A stretch of 64,000 nt of DNA from Emticicia fluvialis (GTDB lineage: Bacteria; Bacteroidota; Bacteroidia; Cytophagales; Spirosomataceae). Of this stretch, positions 36,011 to 43,781 are shown one piece after another. The notes under the pieces are model-generated. The model was not told the origin of the DNA, ran no database searches, and saw only the letters and a program-made list of their open reading frames with translations. The DNA lies in the NCBI RefSeq assembly GCF_024793945.1, contig NZ_JANUSD010000014.1:100357-164356 (forward strand), written 5' to 3'. The number at the start of each line of letters is the position of its first letter. Within the stretch, counting starts at the first letter, position 1. The position numbers were made by a program, and so were the translations under genes.

Positions 36011-36517
36011 ATGAAAAAAGTATGGGTTCTACTGTTTATACCAGTTGTTTTTTGTGGTTGTAGAGTTACACTTACCCGCCCGCTGAAAGGCAATTACCCC
36101 AGTGAATATACAGTAAACATTAATAAAACACCCGACGAGGTATGGAATAAGGTAATTGCTTATTGCAGAGACCACAGGATCAGCCTGAAACTAACGGATA
36201 AAAAGAGCGGTGTTATTCTTTCAGACCCCTATGAAGTAACTACGTACTCATTCGAGAATCCGGATGGTACCCCAGAGTTGCCAAGCGCCATTGCTATTGT
36301 GGGTTGCGAAACCATCAGGTCGTTCAGAAATGACTGCCAGAGGCCAACTGCTATATGGGGTAAGCTGGTTTTTAAGCTAAAAAAAGAAGAAAACGTCACC
36401 ACTTTAATGGTGATGTTGACAGACCTGGCAGCGTGGTATAACCGTGGCGGCAGTTGTTTAAGAGACGTCAAATCAACTGGGTTTTTAGAAAAACAGCTAC
36501 TCGAACACATTAGGTAG
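36011..36517 (+). CDS. Hypothetical lipoprotein
   Basis: A start at 36011 gives a compact lipoprotein signal (MKKVWVLLFIPVVFCGC, lipid Cys17) and 168 residues. An upstream ATG at 35951 would add 20 residues that do not look like a signal peptide. The mature part begins RVTLTRPLKGNYPSEYTVNI, then KTPDEVWNKVIAYCRDHRISL followed by KSGVILSDPYE, a pattern seen in small periplasmic START-like or DUF lipoproteins, but I cannot name the family. It converges with the radical SAM gene, 16 nt between stops. Function unknown. Confidence 0.7.
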   Translation: MKKVWVLLFIPVVFCGCRVTLTRPLKGNYPSEYTVNINKTPDEVWNKVIAYCRDHRISLKLTDKKSGVILSDPYEVTTYSFENPDGTPELPSAIAIVGCETIRSFRNDCQRPTAIWGKLVFKLKKEENVTTLMVMLTDLAAWYNRGGSCLRDVKSTGFLEKQLLEHIR

Positions 36518-36533
36518 AACTTTACCATACCGC

Positions 36534-37376
36534 TTATAGTGGCTTAAGATTGGGCAGGTGCGCTCTTAATGTTTCTAGTGTCTCATTGAATTTGCGGTCG
36601 CTCCAGTCAGTTTTCTGTATCAGTTTAAGCGCTTCTTCTCTTGTGCCTGATACAAATTTGGTTTTGCTGAAATGAAACCCCTGGATATAGTATTTCTTTG
36701 CGCCGGTTTCAAGTAACCTTTGCGCAAATGTTGTTGCGTTTTCAACTGGAAGCAGGGGCGATAACGAAATACAGGTATTGATGCCTGCCTCCTGCACCTC
36801 TTTGATAGCTTTTAAACGAGCATTGATTGACGAACACACCGGCTCAAAGGTCTTGCGGACCTCTTCGCTGTCGGTTGTGATACTCATATTTACCTGAATT
36901 GACTCAAATTGCTTAAAAAGGTCTATATCGCGCGTTACCAGGGGGCTGCGGGTTTGCACCACCAACCGCACTTTATGATACTTTACAAGCTCTTGCACCA
37001 GGCTTCGGGTAAGCTCCAGTTCTCTTTCAAGCGGTTGGTAGGGGTCTGTGGCGCTGCTCATGTAAATTGATTTGTTTATCATGGGCGCTTTTCTGTGTTT
37101 CATAAGAAGCTGCAACGCATTTTCTTTTACTCTTACCCAATATCCCCAGTTATTTTGTTCTTCCTCCGACCGCGTAAAGAATGCGGCATAGCAGTAGCTG
37201 CAGGCAAATGAGCAACCCGAGTAGGGGTTTAGGGTGTAGTCGAAGCTCTTTAAAGCGCCTTTGCCTTCGGTAAGTATTGACGATGCCTGCTGATAAGCAA
37301 TGTGCGCATGGCCCAGTTTGCTGCGCTTTTCTTTTGTATCTGCGGGTTCAAACAATTCAAACTGAATGGGTTTCAT
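36534..37376 (-). CDS. SPL-family radical SAM protein (Rv2578c-like)
   Basis: The 280-residue protein has the radical SAM cluster motif in NPYSGCSFACSYCYAAF (CxxxCxxC), preceded by LKSFDYTLNPYSGC, and later YMSSATDPYQPLE, VVQTRSPLVTRDIDL and MSITTDSEEVRKTFEP. These segments mark the spore-photoproduct-lyase-like branch known from Rv2578c and many Bacteroidota proteins. It lacks the C-terminal Cys used by true spore photoproduct lyase in this short form, and the organism need not sporulate, so repair activity should not be assumed. Two 17-nt direct repeats lie upstream. Confidence 0.87.
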   Translation of the reverse strand: MKPIQFELFEPADTKEKRSKLGHAHIAYQQASSILTEGKGALKSFDYTLNPYSGCSFACSYCYAAFFTRSEEEQNNWGYWVRVKENALQLLMKHRKAPMINKSIYMSSATDPYQPLERELELTRSLVQELVKYHKVRLVVQTRSPLVTRDIDLFKQFESIQVNMSITTDSEEVRKTFEPVCSSINARLKAIKEVQEAGINTCISLSPLLPVENATTFAQRLLETGAKKYYIQGFHFSKTKFVSGTREEALKLIQKTDWSDRKFNETLETLRAHLPNLKPL

Positions 37377-37421
37377 GTTTTTTTTCTTAAAAGAACCTGT
37401 TTATGCACTTATTTTACTTGC

Positions 37422-37461
37422 TACACAAAATGTATAGACAATATTACACAAAATGAATAGA
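37422..37461. repeat. Two 17-nt direct repeats upstream of the radical SAM gene
   Basis: The units at 37422-37438 and 37445-37461 differ at one position (consensus TACACAAAATGWATAGA) and are spaced 23 bp start to start, about two helical turns. They sit 46-85 bp before the radical SAM start codon and could be a tandem operator. Confidence 0.55.
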
Positions 37462-37549
37462 ATATGAATAACCACCAGCAAATTTTTTTATTTTACCAAT
37501 TGAATAAACGATAAGCGGCATACATTGGCAACTGCCGCCCAGTAAAGGC

Positions 37550-37585
37550 AAAAAAAAACAACCCGAACCATAGGCCCGGGCTGTT
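37550..37585 (-). terminator. Intrinsic terminator after the G3E GTPase gene
   Basis: On the minus strand a 9-bp stem (one G-U pair) with an 11-nt loop is followed by a run of T (nine A on the plus strand, broken once inside the stem). It sits 19 nt after the stop codon. Confidence 0.8.
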
Positions 37586-37603
37586 GCATCAATTAATTCA
37601 GTA

Positions 37604-38815
37604 TTAGTTAAATAACGGAAATGGGTCTTTGAATCTGCTACCCTTTTCCATCTGCTGTATTTCTTCTTCAGTGCAAAGGCAAAATTCCAGCTCGGCCTCT
37701 ATCAGGCCTCTGTTCAAATCCTGCCCTATAAAAACCAGTTCGTTTTGTCTGTCGCCGAAACGCTTATCCCAGCGGCTTTCAATTACAGACTGGTTATGTA
37801 CAAAAGAGGCATAGCGTATCCGCTGTTTAAAGGGCATACTTGCCCACCAAACTCCCGCACTTTCGGCACGGAGCGAGCCACCGGCCTGGCTCCAGTTAAG
37901 AGCTTCGTCGGGGCGTGATGCAATCCAGAATAAACCCTTCGAACGGATAATACCCGCGTGCCAGTTGTCTGAAAGGTAGTTCCAGAATCGTTCAGGGTGA
38001 AATGGGCGCTTATCTCTGAAAACAAAACTGCTGATACCGTACTCTTCAGTTTCGGGCACGTGGTCCTTGCCGTTTTTCCGGTTTTCAAGTTCCTGAATCC
38101 ATCCGGCAGATGCCTCCGCTTTGTCATAATCAAACAAACCGGTATTGATGATTTCGCCGGGATTTACTTTGCTAAACGCCGATTGAATGATTTTTGCCCC
38201 CGGATTGAGCGAATGTATAACTGCTTTTAGCTCGCCCAGCTGATAAGGCGTAATGAGGTCTGTCTTGTTCAGAATTATTACATCCGCAAATTCTATCTGG
38301 TCTGTCAGCAGGTTAACAATGGTTCGGTGGTCAGGTTCATTTTCATTCATATTCCTGGTGGTTACTGTATCGGCCGACCCGAAATCTTTACCAAAATTGA
38401 AGGCATCAACTACTGTTACCATGCAATCAATATAAGCCCAGTCAGACAAATTAATGCCGTTCTGTTCGTCAACAAAACTGAAGGTCTGCGCTACCGGAAC
38501 CGGCTCTGAAATACCCGTCGATTCTATGAGCAGGTAATCAAAACGTTTTTCTTTGGCCAGTTTTTCAACTTCTATCATTAAATCTTCACGCAGGGTACAA
38601 CAGATACATCCGTTCGACATCTCCACCAGTCTTTCTTCAGTGCGCGACAACGTGTTTTCTTTTTCAACCAGTTGTGCATCAATGTTTACTTCGCTCATGT
38701 CGTTCACAATAACGGCTACTTTTAGCCCTTCTTTATTGTGCAATATATGGTTAAGCAGGGTAGTTTTACCGGCGCCTAAAAAGCCAGATAAAACAGTAAC
38801 GGGTAATTTCTTCAT
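37604..38815 (-). CDS. G3E-family (COG0523, CobW/ZigA/YeiR-like) metallochaperone GTPase
   Basis: A start at 38815 gives 403 residues beginning MKKLPVTVLSGFLGAGKTTL, with the Walker A loop at 11-18; an in-frame upstream codon would extend into the operator. The metal-binding CxCC motif is GCICC (Cys70, Cys72, Cys73); the G4 motif is LNKTDL. The C-terminal CobW_C domain contains FHPERFWNYL and FWIASRPD. Members transfer zinc or cobalt to target enzymes, and ZigA/YeiR-type members are commonly induced by zinc limitation through Zur. Here two related 15-bp palindromes precede the gene, consistent with such control. The metal assignment is inference. Confidence 0.9.
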   Translation of the reverse strand: MKKLPVTVLSGFLGAGKTTLLNHILHNKEGLKVAVIVNDMSEVNIDAQLVEKENTLSRTEERLVEMSNGCICCTLREDLMIEVEKLAKEKRFDYLLIESTGISEPVPVAQTFSFVDEQNGINLSDWAYIDCMVTVVDAFNFGKDFGSADTVTTRNMNENEPDHRTIVNLLTDQIEFADVIILNKTDLITPYQLGELKAVIHSLNPGAKIIQSAFSKVNPGEIINTGLFDYDKAEASAGWIQELENRKNGKDHVPETEEYGISSFVFRDKRPFHPERFWNYLSDNWHAGIIRSKGLFWIASRPDEALNWSQAGGSLRAESAGVWWASMPFKQRIRYASFVHNQSVIESRWDKRFGDRQNELVFIGQDLNRGLIEAELEFCLCTEEEIQQMEKGSRFKDPFPLFN

Positions 38816-38829
38816 CGTAAATCTGTTTT

Positions 38830-38844
38830 TGCAATATTGTTGCA
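38830..38844. promoter_or_regulatory. Operator-like 15-bp palindrome, proximal site
   Basis: TGCAATATTGTTGCA is a near-perfect 7-1-7 inverted repeat of the same type as the distal site (shared pattern TGCAAYANTRTTGCA) and lies 15 bp from the G3E start codon. Flanking TT/AA extends the symmetry to TTTGCAA...TTGCAAA. Confidence 0.65.
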
Positions 38845-38849
38845 AATGT

Positions 38850-38902
38850 AAATAATCTATCTTTTAAATGCAACAGTGTTGCATTTAAAAGATAGATTAT
38901 TT
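38850..38902. repeat. 53-bp perfect palindrome containing the distal operator-like site
   Basis: Two 26-nt arms are perfectly complementary around a single central G (38876). The centre holds TGCAACAGTGTTGCA (38869-38883), the same class of 7-1-7 palindrome as the proximal site 39 bp away. Such symmetry could be an extended Fur-family (Zur-like) operator, a cruciform, or an unrelated palindromic repeat inserted here. As RNA it would be a very stable hairpin, but no T-run follows. Confidence 0.8.
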
Positions 38903-39390
38903 TAACTTAATTCATTTTAAGACCAGCCGTTAAAACGGGCAGGCGTTATAAAAAATCAAGGATAGTGTACTTTGCCTGTTCAAATGCCCTGGGGTTTAAC
39001 AGAGTGCATTTAACGGTATGTTAAATATTTAAAATGAGGTTTTTGCTCTAAAAAAAGCAGCAGGTTTGTGGAGAATTAAAAGATTAACACGGGCATTGAG
39101 CTACTAAAGGTAAAATTTCTAGTACCGAATTTGATTTTACTATTCGTTTGTAAGTATTTCTAAAATTTTATATAATTGCAATTAATCATGTTCTTAATCC
39201 GGGTATTTAGTGGATTAATAAACTCAGCTGATATTCTAAAAAAATAGCATAATATTTATTATATGGTGCAATTTTTGCTTTGATCCTTAAAACATCATGT
39301 GACTTCTTATAATTAACTTATTGTTAAAGTCTAAAATCCGCTCAGATGTATTGAAAGTATTTTGAGTTTCTGATTTCAATTTATTTGACA
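38903..39390. other. 488-bp AT-rich intergenic region
   Basis: Lying between the divergent G3E and GAF/PAS genes, this stretch holds no plausible coding frame. The only element supported is a candidate promoter at 39147-39178, which would leave a leader of about 200 nt before the GAF/PAS gene. Confidence 0.5.
39147..39178 (+). promoter_or_regulatory. Candidate promoter for the GAF/H-box/PAS gene
   Basis: TTTG, 20-nt spacer and TATAATTG match the -33/-7 promoter pattern with one mismatch. The long leader this implies makes it tentative. Confidence 0.35.
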
Positions 39391-40500
39391 ATGATTGATA
39401 AAAGTTTACTGGAAAAAAGAAGGGTTGAAGCCGTACATCAATTGCTAGAAATTGAGTTTGACAAACAAAAAGATTATCAGGAAATAGTTGATTTGGTTGC
39501 TGAATTATGTGAGGTTCCCGTTTCTATGATATCCTTATTGGATGAGAAGTCTAACTGGCTAAAGGTTAGGTCTGGTTATAACGCTGAAGTAATGCCCCGT
39601 GAAACTGCATTCTGTAATTTGGTTGTTGATTCAAGCCAGATGCAGATTGTACAAGACACCACCAATGATAGCCGTTTAAACAATAATCCTTTGGTTTATT
39701 CTGAACCATTTGTGAGATTCTACGCAGGCGCACCGCTTATATTAAGTAATAATCTGGTGGTGGGTTCTCTCTGTTTGTACGACCTGAAGCCCAACTCTTT
39801 AAATGCAACCCAGCAAAAGACTTTGGCTTTATTGGCCAAACAGATAACGAACCTGATGGAGCTTGAATTGAGCAACAGGATTCTAAATTATAAAATTGCT
39901 GAAATTGAGCAAAGGAATAAATCACTGCTTAAAATTGCCCAGATTCAGTCGCACGAGGTAAGGCATCCTCTCACTACTATTATGGGTTTGGTGAATCTGA
40001 TTAAAGAGGGTTACCAGACAGTTGACAAGGAATGGATAGAAATGATTCAGGAAGCAACGAGCATTCTGGATAAAAAAATTTCGGCAATTGTGAATGAAAC
40101 CATTCCTGAAAAAGACCTGAGAATGGTAAGGTTTAATAAAATGGTAGAAGAGATTGAAGACTATGCCATAATTTTGCTCGACAGAGACGGAAAGATAGAA
40201 AACTGGAACACCGGGGCTGCAAAAATAAAGGGCTATAAAGCCATTGATATAATTGGTAGGCATTTCTCAACGTTTTACACCCCCGAAGACCGGCAGGCGG
40301 AACGTCCGCAATATTTATTAAACCAGGCCATAGATAAAGGGTTTGTGAAAGATGAAGGCTGGCGCGTACGTAAAGATGGGTCACGGTTTTGGGGAAGCGT
40401 GGTTATTACAGCCATACATGATGATAAACATGAAGTAATTGGGTTTACAAAGGTAACAAGAGACCTGACTGATATGAAAACAGCTGTTGCTGACAATTGA
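39391..40500 (+). CDS. GAF-HisKA-like-PAS signalling protein without an ATPase domain
   Basis: The ATG at 39391 gives 369 residues. Residues about 15-160 form a GAF domain (PVSMISLLDEKSNWLKV, RETAFCNLVV, FYAGAPLIL). A coiled segment leads into an H-box-like stretch, QSHEVRHPLTTIMGLVNLI, with candidate phosphoacceptor His188, and a second helix to about 235. Residues 253-365 form a PAS/PAC domain (AIILLDRDGKIENWN, RKDGSRFWGSVVI, GFTKVTRDLTD). There are no N, G1 or G2 boxes, so it cannot autophosphorylate. It may accept phosphate from another kinase, act as a phosphatase, or be regulated by light, redox or a ligand. A CheY-like gene follows 135 nt later. Confidence 0.82.
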   Translation: MIDKSLLEKRRVEAVHQLLEIEFDKQKDYQEIVDLVAELCEVPVSMISLLDEKSNWLKVRSGYNAEVMPRETAFCNLVVDSSQMQIVQDTTNDSRLNNNPLVYSEPFVRFYAGAPLILSNNLVVGSLCLYDLKPNSLNATQQKTLALLAKQITNLMELELSNRILNYKIAEIEQRNKSLLKIAQIQSHEVRHPLTTIMGLVNLIKEGYQTVDKEWIEMIQEATSILDKKISAIVNETIPEKDLRMVRFNKMVEEIEDYAIILLDRDGKIENWNTGAAKIKGYKAIDIIGRHFSTFYTPEDRQAERPQYLLNQAIDKGFVKDEGWRVRKDGSRFWGSVVITAIHDDKHEVIGFTKVTRDLTDMKTAVADN

Positions 40501-40635
40501 AATTAAATAACACAACAGAAGACAGATATAGTAAACTGCTTAATTTTTTTTGACTTTTTAAAGTAGACGGAAGATAAAACAGAGTGATTATTTCAGTTTG
40601 AAATAGTAAGTTGAAAACTTTATTAAGTTCTAGCC

Positions 40636-41097
40636 ATGATGAACAATATAGAAAAAAATGAACAAAAACGATGTGTTTTGCTGGTTGATGATGACAAGAT
40701 TATCAACTTTATGCATCAGAAGTTAATAAAAAACTGCGAACTGGCATACCCGGTTGAAGTGGTAATGTCTGGGCAAGAGGCACTTGACTACCTGACAGGC
40801 AAAGGCGCATTTGAAGGCCTAGAAAACAGATTGTTGCCAGGGTTGGTCTTGCTTGATATCAATATGCCTGTTATGGATGGGTGGGCCTTTCTTGAAAATT
40901 ACTGTACAATTGATGAAAAGTTGAGAAAGGGTGTTTTTATTGTTATGCTTACGTCGTCAATAGACCCTGCAGACAAGCGGCGGGCAGAACAAAACAAAGA
41001 CGTCAGACTGTATGTAAATAAACCGCTCACCAAGGGCAATCTGCTAAAAATAATTGAAAGTTACAACCAGCATCTTTCAAACCAGATATCCGTATAA
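40636..41097 (+). CDS. Single-domain CheY-like response regulator
   Basis: The 153-residue protein is a receiver domain only: acidic pocket VDDDKI (D18-D20 region), phosphoacceptor D74 in VLLDINMPVMDGW, switch residues MLTSS and Lys in YVNKPL. The loop between strand 2 and helix 3 is extended (LTGKGAFEGLENRLLPG), typical of Bacteroidota Rcp1-like regulators that partner hybrid or phytochrome kinases. With no output domain it must act by protein contact or as a phosphate relay. It is the natural partner of the ATPase-less H-box protein encoded just upstream. Confidence 0.88.
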   Translation: MMNNIEKNEQKRCVLLVDDDKIINFMHQKLIKNCELAYPVEVVMSGQEALDYLTGKGAFEGLENRLLPGLVLLDINMPVMDGWAFLENYCTIDEKLRKGVFIVMLTSSIDPADKRRAEQNKDVRLYVNKPLTKGNLLKIIESYNQHLSNQISV

Positions 41098-41212
41098 TGT
41101 TATAAACGCTTCTTCTACAGGTTTACTATTAACAGGTTCTGACGTTTTTCAGTACCTTAAATCAGGTTTGTAGTATCTTTCGTTGATTTTCTTTGCTCTT
41201 GTGTTTTTTCAT

Positions 41213-41241
41213 ATAAAGAATAAACTAGCTTTGTTCTTTAT
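41213..41241. promoter_or_regulatory. Imperfect palindrome overlapping the -7 element before the VIT1-like gene
   Basis: Two 13-nt arms match at 11 positions around a 3-nt centre, with perfect outer 8-mers ATAAAGAA and TTCTTTAT. The promoter -7 box TAGCTTTG (41226-41233) lies inside, so a bound protein would block transcription. The VIT1-like start codon is 45 nt further on. Confidence 0.5.
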
Positions 41242-41285
41242 TCATTAGGGTGTTTATTCCTCTGCCGCTTAAATTTAAGACAATT

Positions 41286-41987
41286 ATGGTAACCATTGAC
41301 AATTACTTAGACAGCCATTACATACACCGTAGCAACTGGTTAAGAGCAGCGGTTTTGGGTGCTAATGATGGCATTATATCTATTTCGAGCCTTGCTATTG
41401 GTGTTTCAGCCGCAAGTATAACCAGAGAGCCCATCGTATTGGCCACTGTTGCAGGGTTAGTTGCCGGTGCATTGTCTATGGCAGCAGGCGAGTATGTATC
41501 GGTTAGTTCTCAGACAGACACAGAAAAAGCTGATATAGAAAGAGAAAAGCAGGAACTGGCCGAAATGCCAGAAGAGGAATTGAAAATTCTGGCTCAGATT
41601 TATGAAAGACGAGGCCTGAAAAAAGAAACAGCCATGCAGGTTGCTATTGAACTAACCGAAAAAGATGCTTTGGGTACACACATGAGAGATGAGTTAGGCA
41701 TTAACGAAATCAGTCAGGCTAATCCTATACAGGCTGCATTGGCTTCTGGCGCTTCTTTTTGTGTTGGTGGCGTATTACCATTGCTGGTTATCCTATTTGC
41801 GCCTGTAAAGGGCATGGAATACTGGCTTTACGGATTTACTATTGTTTTTCTGGTTTTACTTGGGGCAACCGCAGCAAAAACGGGCGGGTCTGGTATTGCC
41901 AAGGCTATTTTGCGCATTACGGTGTGGGGTACCATTGCCATGGCGCTCTCTGCTTTTGTTGGATATCTTTTTGGCGTTAATGTGTAA
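41286..41987 (+). CDS. VIT1/CCC1-family iron/manganese transporter
   Basis: The ATG at 41286 gives 233 residues; an upstream GTG-type start would add 12 residues and is less likely. The family signature LRAAVLGANDGIISISSLAIGVSAAS occupies helices 1-2, followed by AGALSMAAGEYVSVSSQTD and a charged cytoplasmic helical domain (about residues 75-145, EREKQELAEMPEEELK...EKDALGTHMRDELG) that binds metal in the plant homologue. Three further helices complete five. It would export or sequester Fe2+ or Mn2+. The palindrome in its promoter suggests metal-responsive regulation. Two membrane-protein genes follow in the same direction. Confidence 0.9.
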   Translation: MVTIDNYLDSHYIHRSNWLRAAVLGANDGIISISSLAIGVSAASITREPIVLATVAGLVAGALSMAAGEYVSVSSQTDTEKADIEREKQELAEMPEEELKILAQIYERRGLKKETAMQVAIELTEKDALGTHMRDELGINEISQANPIQAALASGASFCVGGVLPLLVILFAPVKGMEYWLYGFTIVFLVLLGATAAKTGGSGIAKAILRITVWGTIAMALSAFVGYLFGVNV

Positions 41988-42005
41988 CACTTAAACATTT
42001 GTATT

Positions 42006-42473
42006 ATGAACGGAGCACACTGGCATTTAGTAGTCAATCATTTACCAATAGTTTTCCCTATTGTTGGTATAATAGTATTGATAACGGGCATTATTTCTAA
42101 ATCTGAGGCTGTTAAACGTACAGGTCTGATGATTTTTGTTCTGGGCGCATTTGCTGCCATGGCGGCAATGGCAACCGGTGAAGGCGCAGAAGAAGTGGCA
42201 GAGAAAATTAGCGGGGTGACAGAAAATGACATTAAGAGCCATGAGGAAATAGCAGAATCCTTTGCCTTGCTCGCCTATGTTTTGGGTGGCTTGTCGGTTT
42301 TGGGTCTATGGGCTAGCTTTAAGGGTAAGAGCTTTGCTTCAATGGTGTCAAATGGCGCTTTGGTGCTGGCTTTAATAGTAATATACTTTGGCAGACAAAC
42401 CGGAACAACAGGCGGAGAAATACGTCATACTGAAATAAGAAAAGGTTACCAACAACCAGCTGAAGATAAATAA
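42006..42473 (+). CDS. DUF2231-like four-helix membrane protein
   Basis: The 155-residue protein has four predicted membrane helices and opens HWHLVVNHLPIVFPIVGI, resembling the H-x-x-x-x-H-(F/L)-P-I start of DUF2231 proteins. Conserved His residues near the first helix suggest metal or haem contact, though this has not been shown for the family. It starts 18 nt after the VIT1-like stop and is followed 29 nt later by a bestrophin gene, so the three are likely one transcript concerned with ions or metal stress. Function otherwise unknown. Confidence 0.7.
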   Translation: MNGAHWHLVVNHLPIVFPIVGIIVLITGIISKSEAVKRTGLMIFVLGAFAAMAAMATGEGAEEVAEKISGVTENDIKSHEEIAESFALLAYVLGGLSVLGLWASFKGKSFASMVSNGALVLALIVIYFGRQTGTTGGEIRHTEIRKGYQQPAEDK

Positions 42474-42502
42474 CAGAAAAGTAAACAAGCCGGGCAGGTA
42501 AA

Positions 42503-43408
42503 ATGATAAAAACTGAAAAGGATGGCCTACTTCAATTGTTGAAAATCGCTTCGCCATTTATTGTGCTTACAACGGTGTATGCAATTTTGGTGCTTGTTAT
42601 TGAAGAATATTTTGGAGACCATATTTACAAAATTTCGGGGCAAATCGGTTCTGTATTTGGATTGGCCGTGGCGTTTTTCTTGGGATTCAGAATGAATTCG
42701 GCCTATGACAGGTGGTGGGAAGCGAGAAAGATTTTTGGTGAGTTGACCAACAACACCCGAAGTTTTGTTACAAAAATATACATTTATTTTGGGAATCCTG
42801 AGAATCTGCGCGAAACCGCCAGAACTGACGGTACTCTTCAGGCAGCGAAATTGATTGACATGGCGGTCTTGTATATCCGGCAGTTAAAGAATGAAATGCA
42901 TCATAATTTCAAGCCAATCTTTAGCGCGGAATCAAAACAAATACTTGATGAGTTTAAGGTTGATACAGGAAATAAAATTTCAAATGAAATACTGGTTGCA
43001 CTGGCAGTAAGTATTGAAGCCCGTTTTTCTGAAAAAGCAAACGTAGAAAAAGGCGATTTAATGCAACACATTAACCGGTTTTATGAGATTCAGGGGAAAG
43101 CTGAGAGAATCAGGAATACGCCATTTTTAATGATTTATAGTGCTTTTACAAGGATTATTGTCAGCTTTTATGTGGTACTGATTCCGGTATTTATAGGAGA
43201 CATTGACCTGGGTGGAGAAAATAGTGGATTTGAGTTGCTGGCCATTCCGATTATGGTTATTATCAGTTCAGCTTTTCTGACTATCAATAAACTGGCCAAC
43301 TTGTTTGGAGAACCCTTCTCTGAAAATAAAACCTCTGTAACAATTAACGAAATCTGCCAAACAATTGAACAAAATTGTAACGAGGTAAGAAACAAAATAA
43401 AGCCGTGA
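42503..43408 (+). CDS. Bestrophin-family anion channel
   Basis: The 301-residue protein shows the bacterial bestrophin (UPF0187) pattern: FGLAVAFFLGFRMNSAYDRWWEARKIFGELTNNTRSF in helices 1-2 (conserved YDRWWEAR), then PFLMIYSAFTRIIVSFYV and the late segment FGEPFSENKTSVTINEICQTIEQN. Bacterial members form pentameric channels, some sodium- and some chloride-selective. It ends the VIT1-like operon. The basis for co-transcription with a divalent-metal transporter is unknown; charge balance is one possibility. Confidence 0.9.
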   Translation: MIKTEKDGLLQLLKIASPFIVLTTVYAILVLVIEEYFGDHIYKISGQIGSVFGLAVAFFLGFRMNSAYDRWWEARKIFGELTNNTRSFVTKIYIYFGNPENLRETARTDGTLQAAKLIDMAVLYIRQLKNEMHHNFKPIFSAESKQILDEFKVDTGNKISNEILVALAVSIEARFSEKANVEKGDLMQHINRFYEIQGKAERIRNTPFLMIYSAFTRIIVSFYVVLIPVFIGDIDLGGENSGFELLAIPIMVIISSAFLTINKLANLFGEPFSENKTSVTINEICQTIEQNCNEVRNKIKP

Positions 43409-43450
43409 TTGCCCCGGTTTAATTAGAATATCTTTACAAATTTTGGGTAG

Positions 43451-43484
43451 AAAAAAAGCACCTAACATTGCTGCTAAGTGCTTT
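43451..43484 (-). terminator. Terminator of the tRNA-Asn gene
   Basis: On the minus strand a 12-bp stem with two G-U pairs and a 6-nt loop is followed by seven T. It starts 9 nt after the tRNA 3' end. Confidence 0.8.
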
Positions 43485-43492
43485 ACTTGATG

Positions 43493-43566
43493 CTCCCGAA
43501 GCTGGGCTCGAACCAGCGACCCTCTGATTAACAGTCAGATGCTCTAACCGACTGAGCTATTCGGGA
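43493..43566 (-). tRNA. tRNA-Asn (GTT anticodon)
   Basis: A complete 74-nt cloverleaf is visible: 7-bp acceptor TCCCGAA/TTCGGGA, D arm GCTC/GAGC, anticodon arm TCTGA/TCAGA with loop CTGTTAA, T arm GCTGG/CCAGC with loop TTCGAGC, and G discriminator base. The anticodon GTT reads Asn codons AAC and AAU. CCA is not fully encoded and must be added. It has its own promoter and terminator. Confidence 0.97.
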
Positions 43567-43602
43567 ATCTTTGCCGCGATTCCTTTTTCTGAAATCGTGG
43601 TG

Positions 43603-43634
43603 CAAAATTAGGCGTTTCAGGTATATGTGTCAAA
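43603..43634 (-). promoter_or_regulatory. Promoter of tRNA-Asn
   Basis: On the minus strand TTTG, a 20-nt spacer and TAATTTTG match the Bacteroidota promoter exactly. Transcription would begin about 30 nt before the mature tRNA. Confidence 0.75.
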
Positions 43635-43781
43635 TAAAATCTGAAAAATATTTTAAATTATTGCTGAACAATAGGTTTTTTATGGACTGAAACTTCTTAT
43701 GGTCAATGTTTTAGGGTGTTGATAAGTTTTGCCGTCTTTTTGTGTTTTCTACGGCAAATAAGTGCTTTGGCAGCGTTGCTG

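Noticed and set aside
36534..37376. True spore photoproduct lyase
   Set aside because: The short form and the lack of an obvious C-terminal catalytic Cys point to the broader SPL-like radical SAM group.
38850..38902. 53-bp palindrome as an intrinsic terminator
   Set aside because: It lies upstream of two divergent genes rather than after one, lacks a T-run, and carries the operator-like core at its centre.
43493..43566. tRNA as an integration site for a genomic island
   Set aside because: No integrase and no direct repeat of the tRNA 3' end were found in the flanks.
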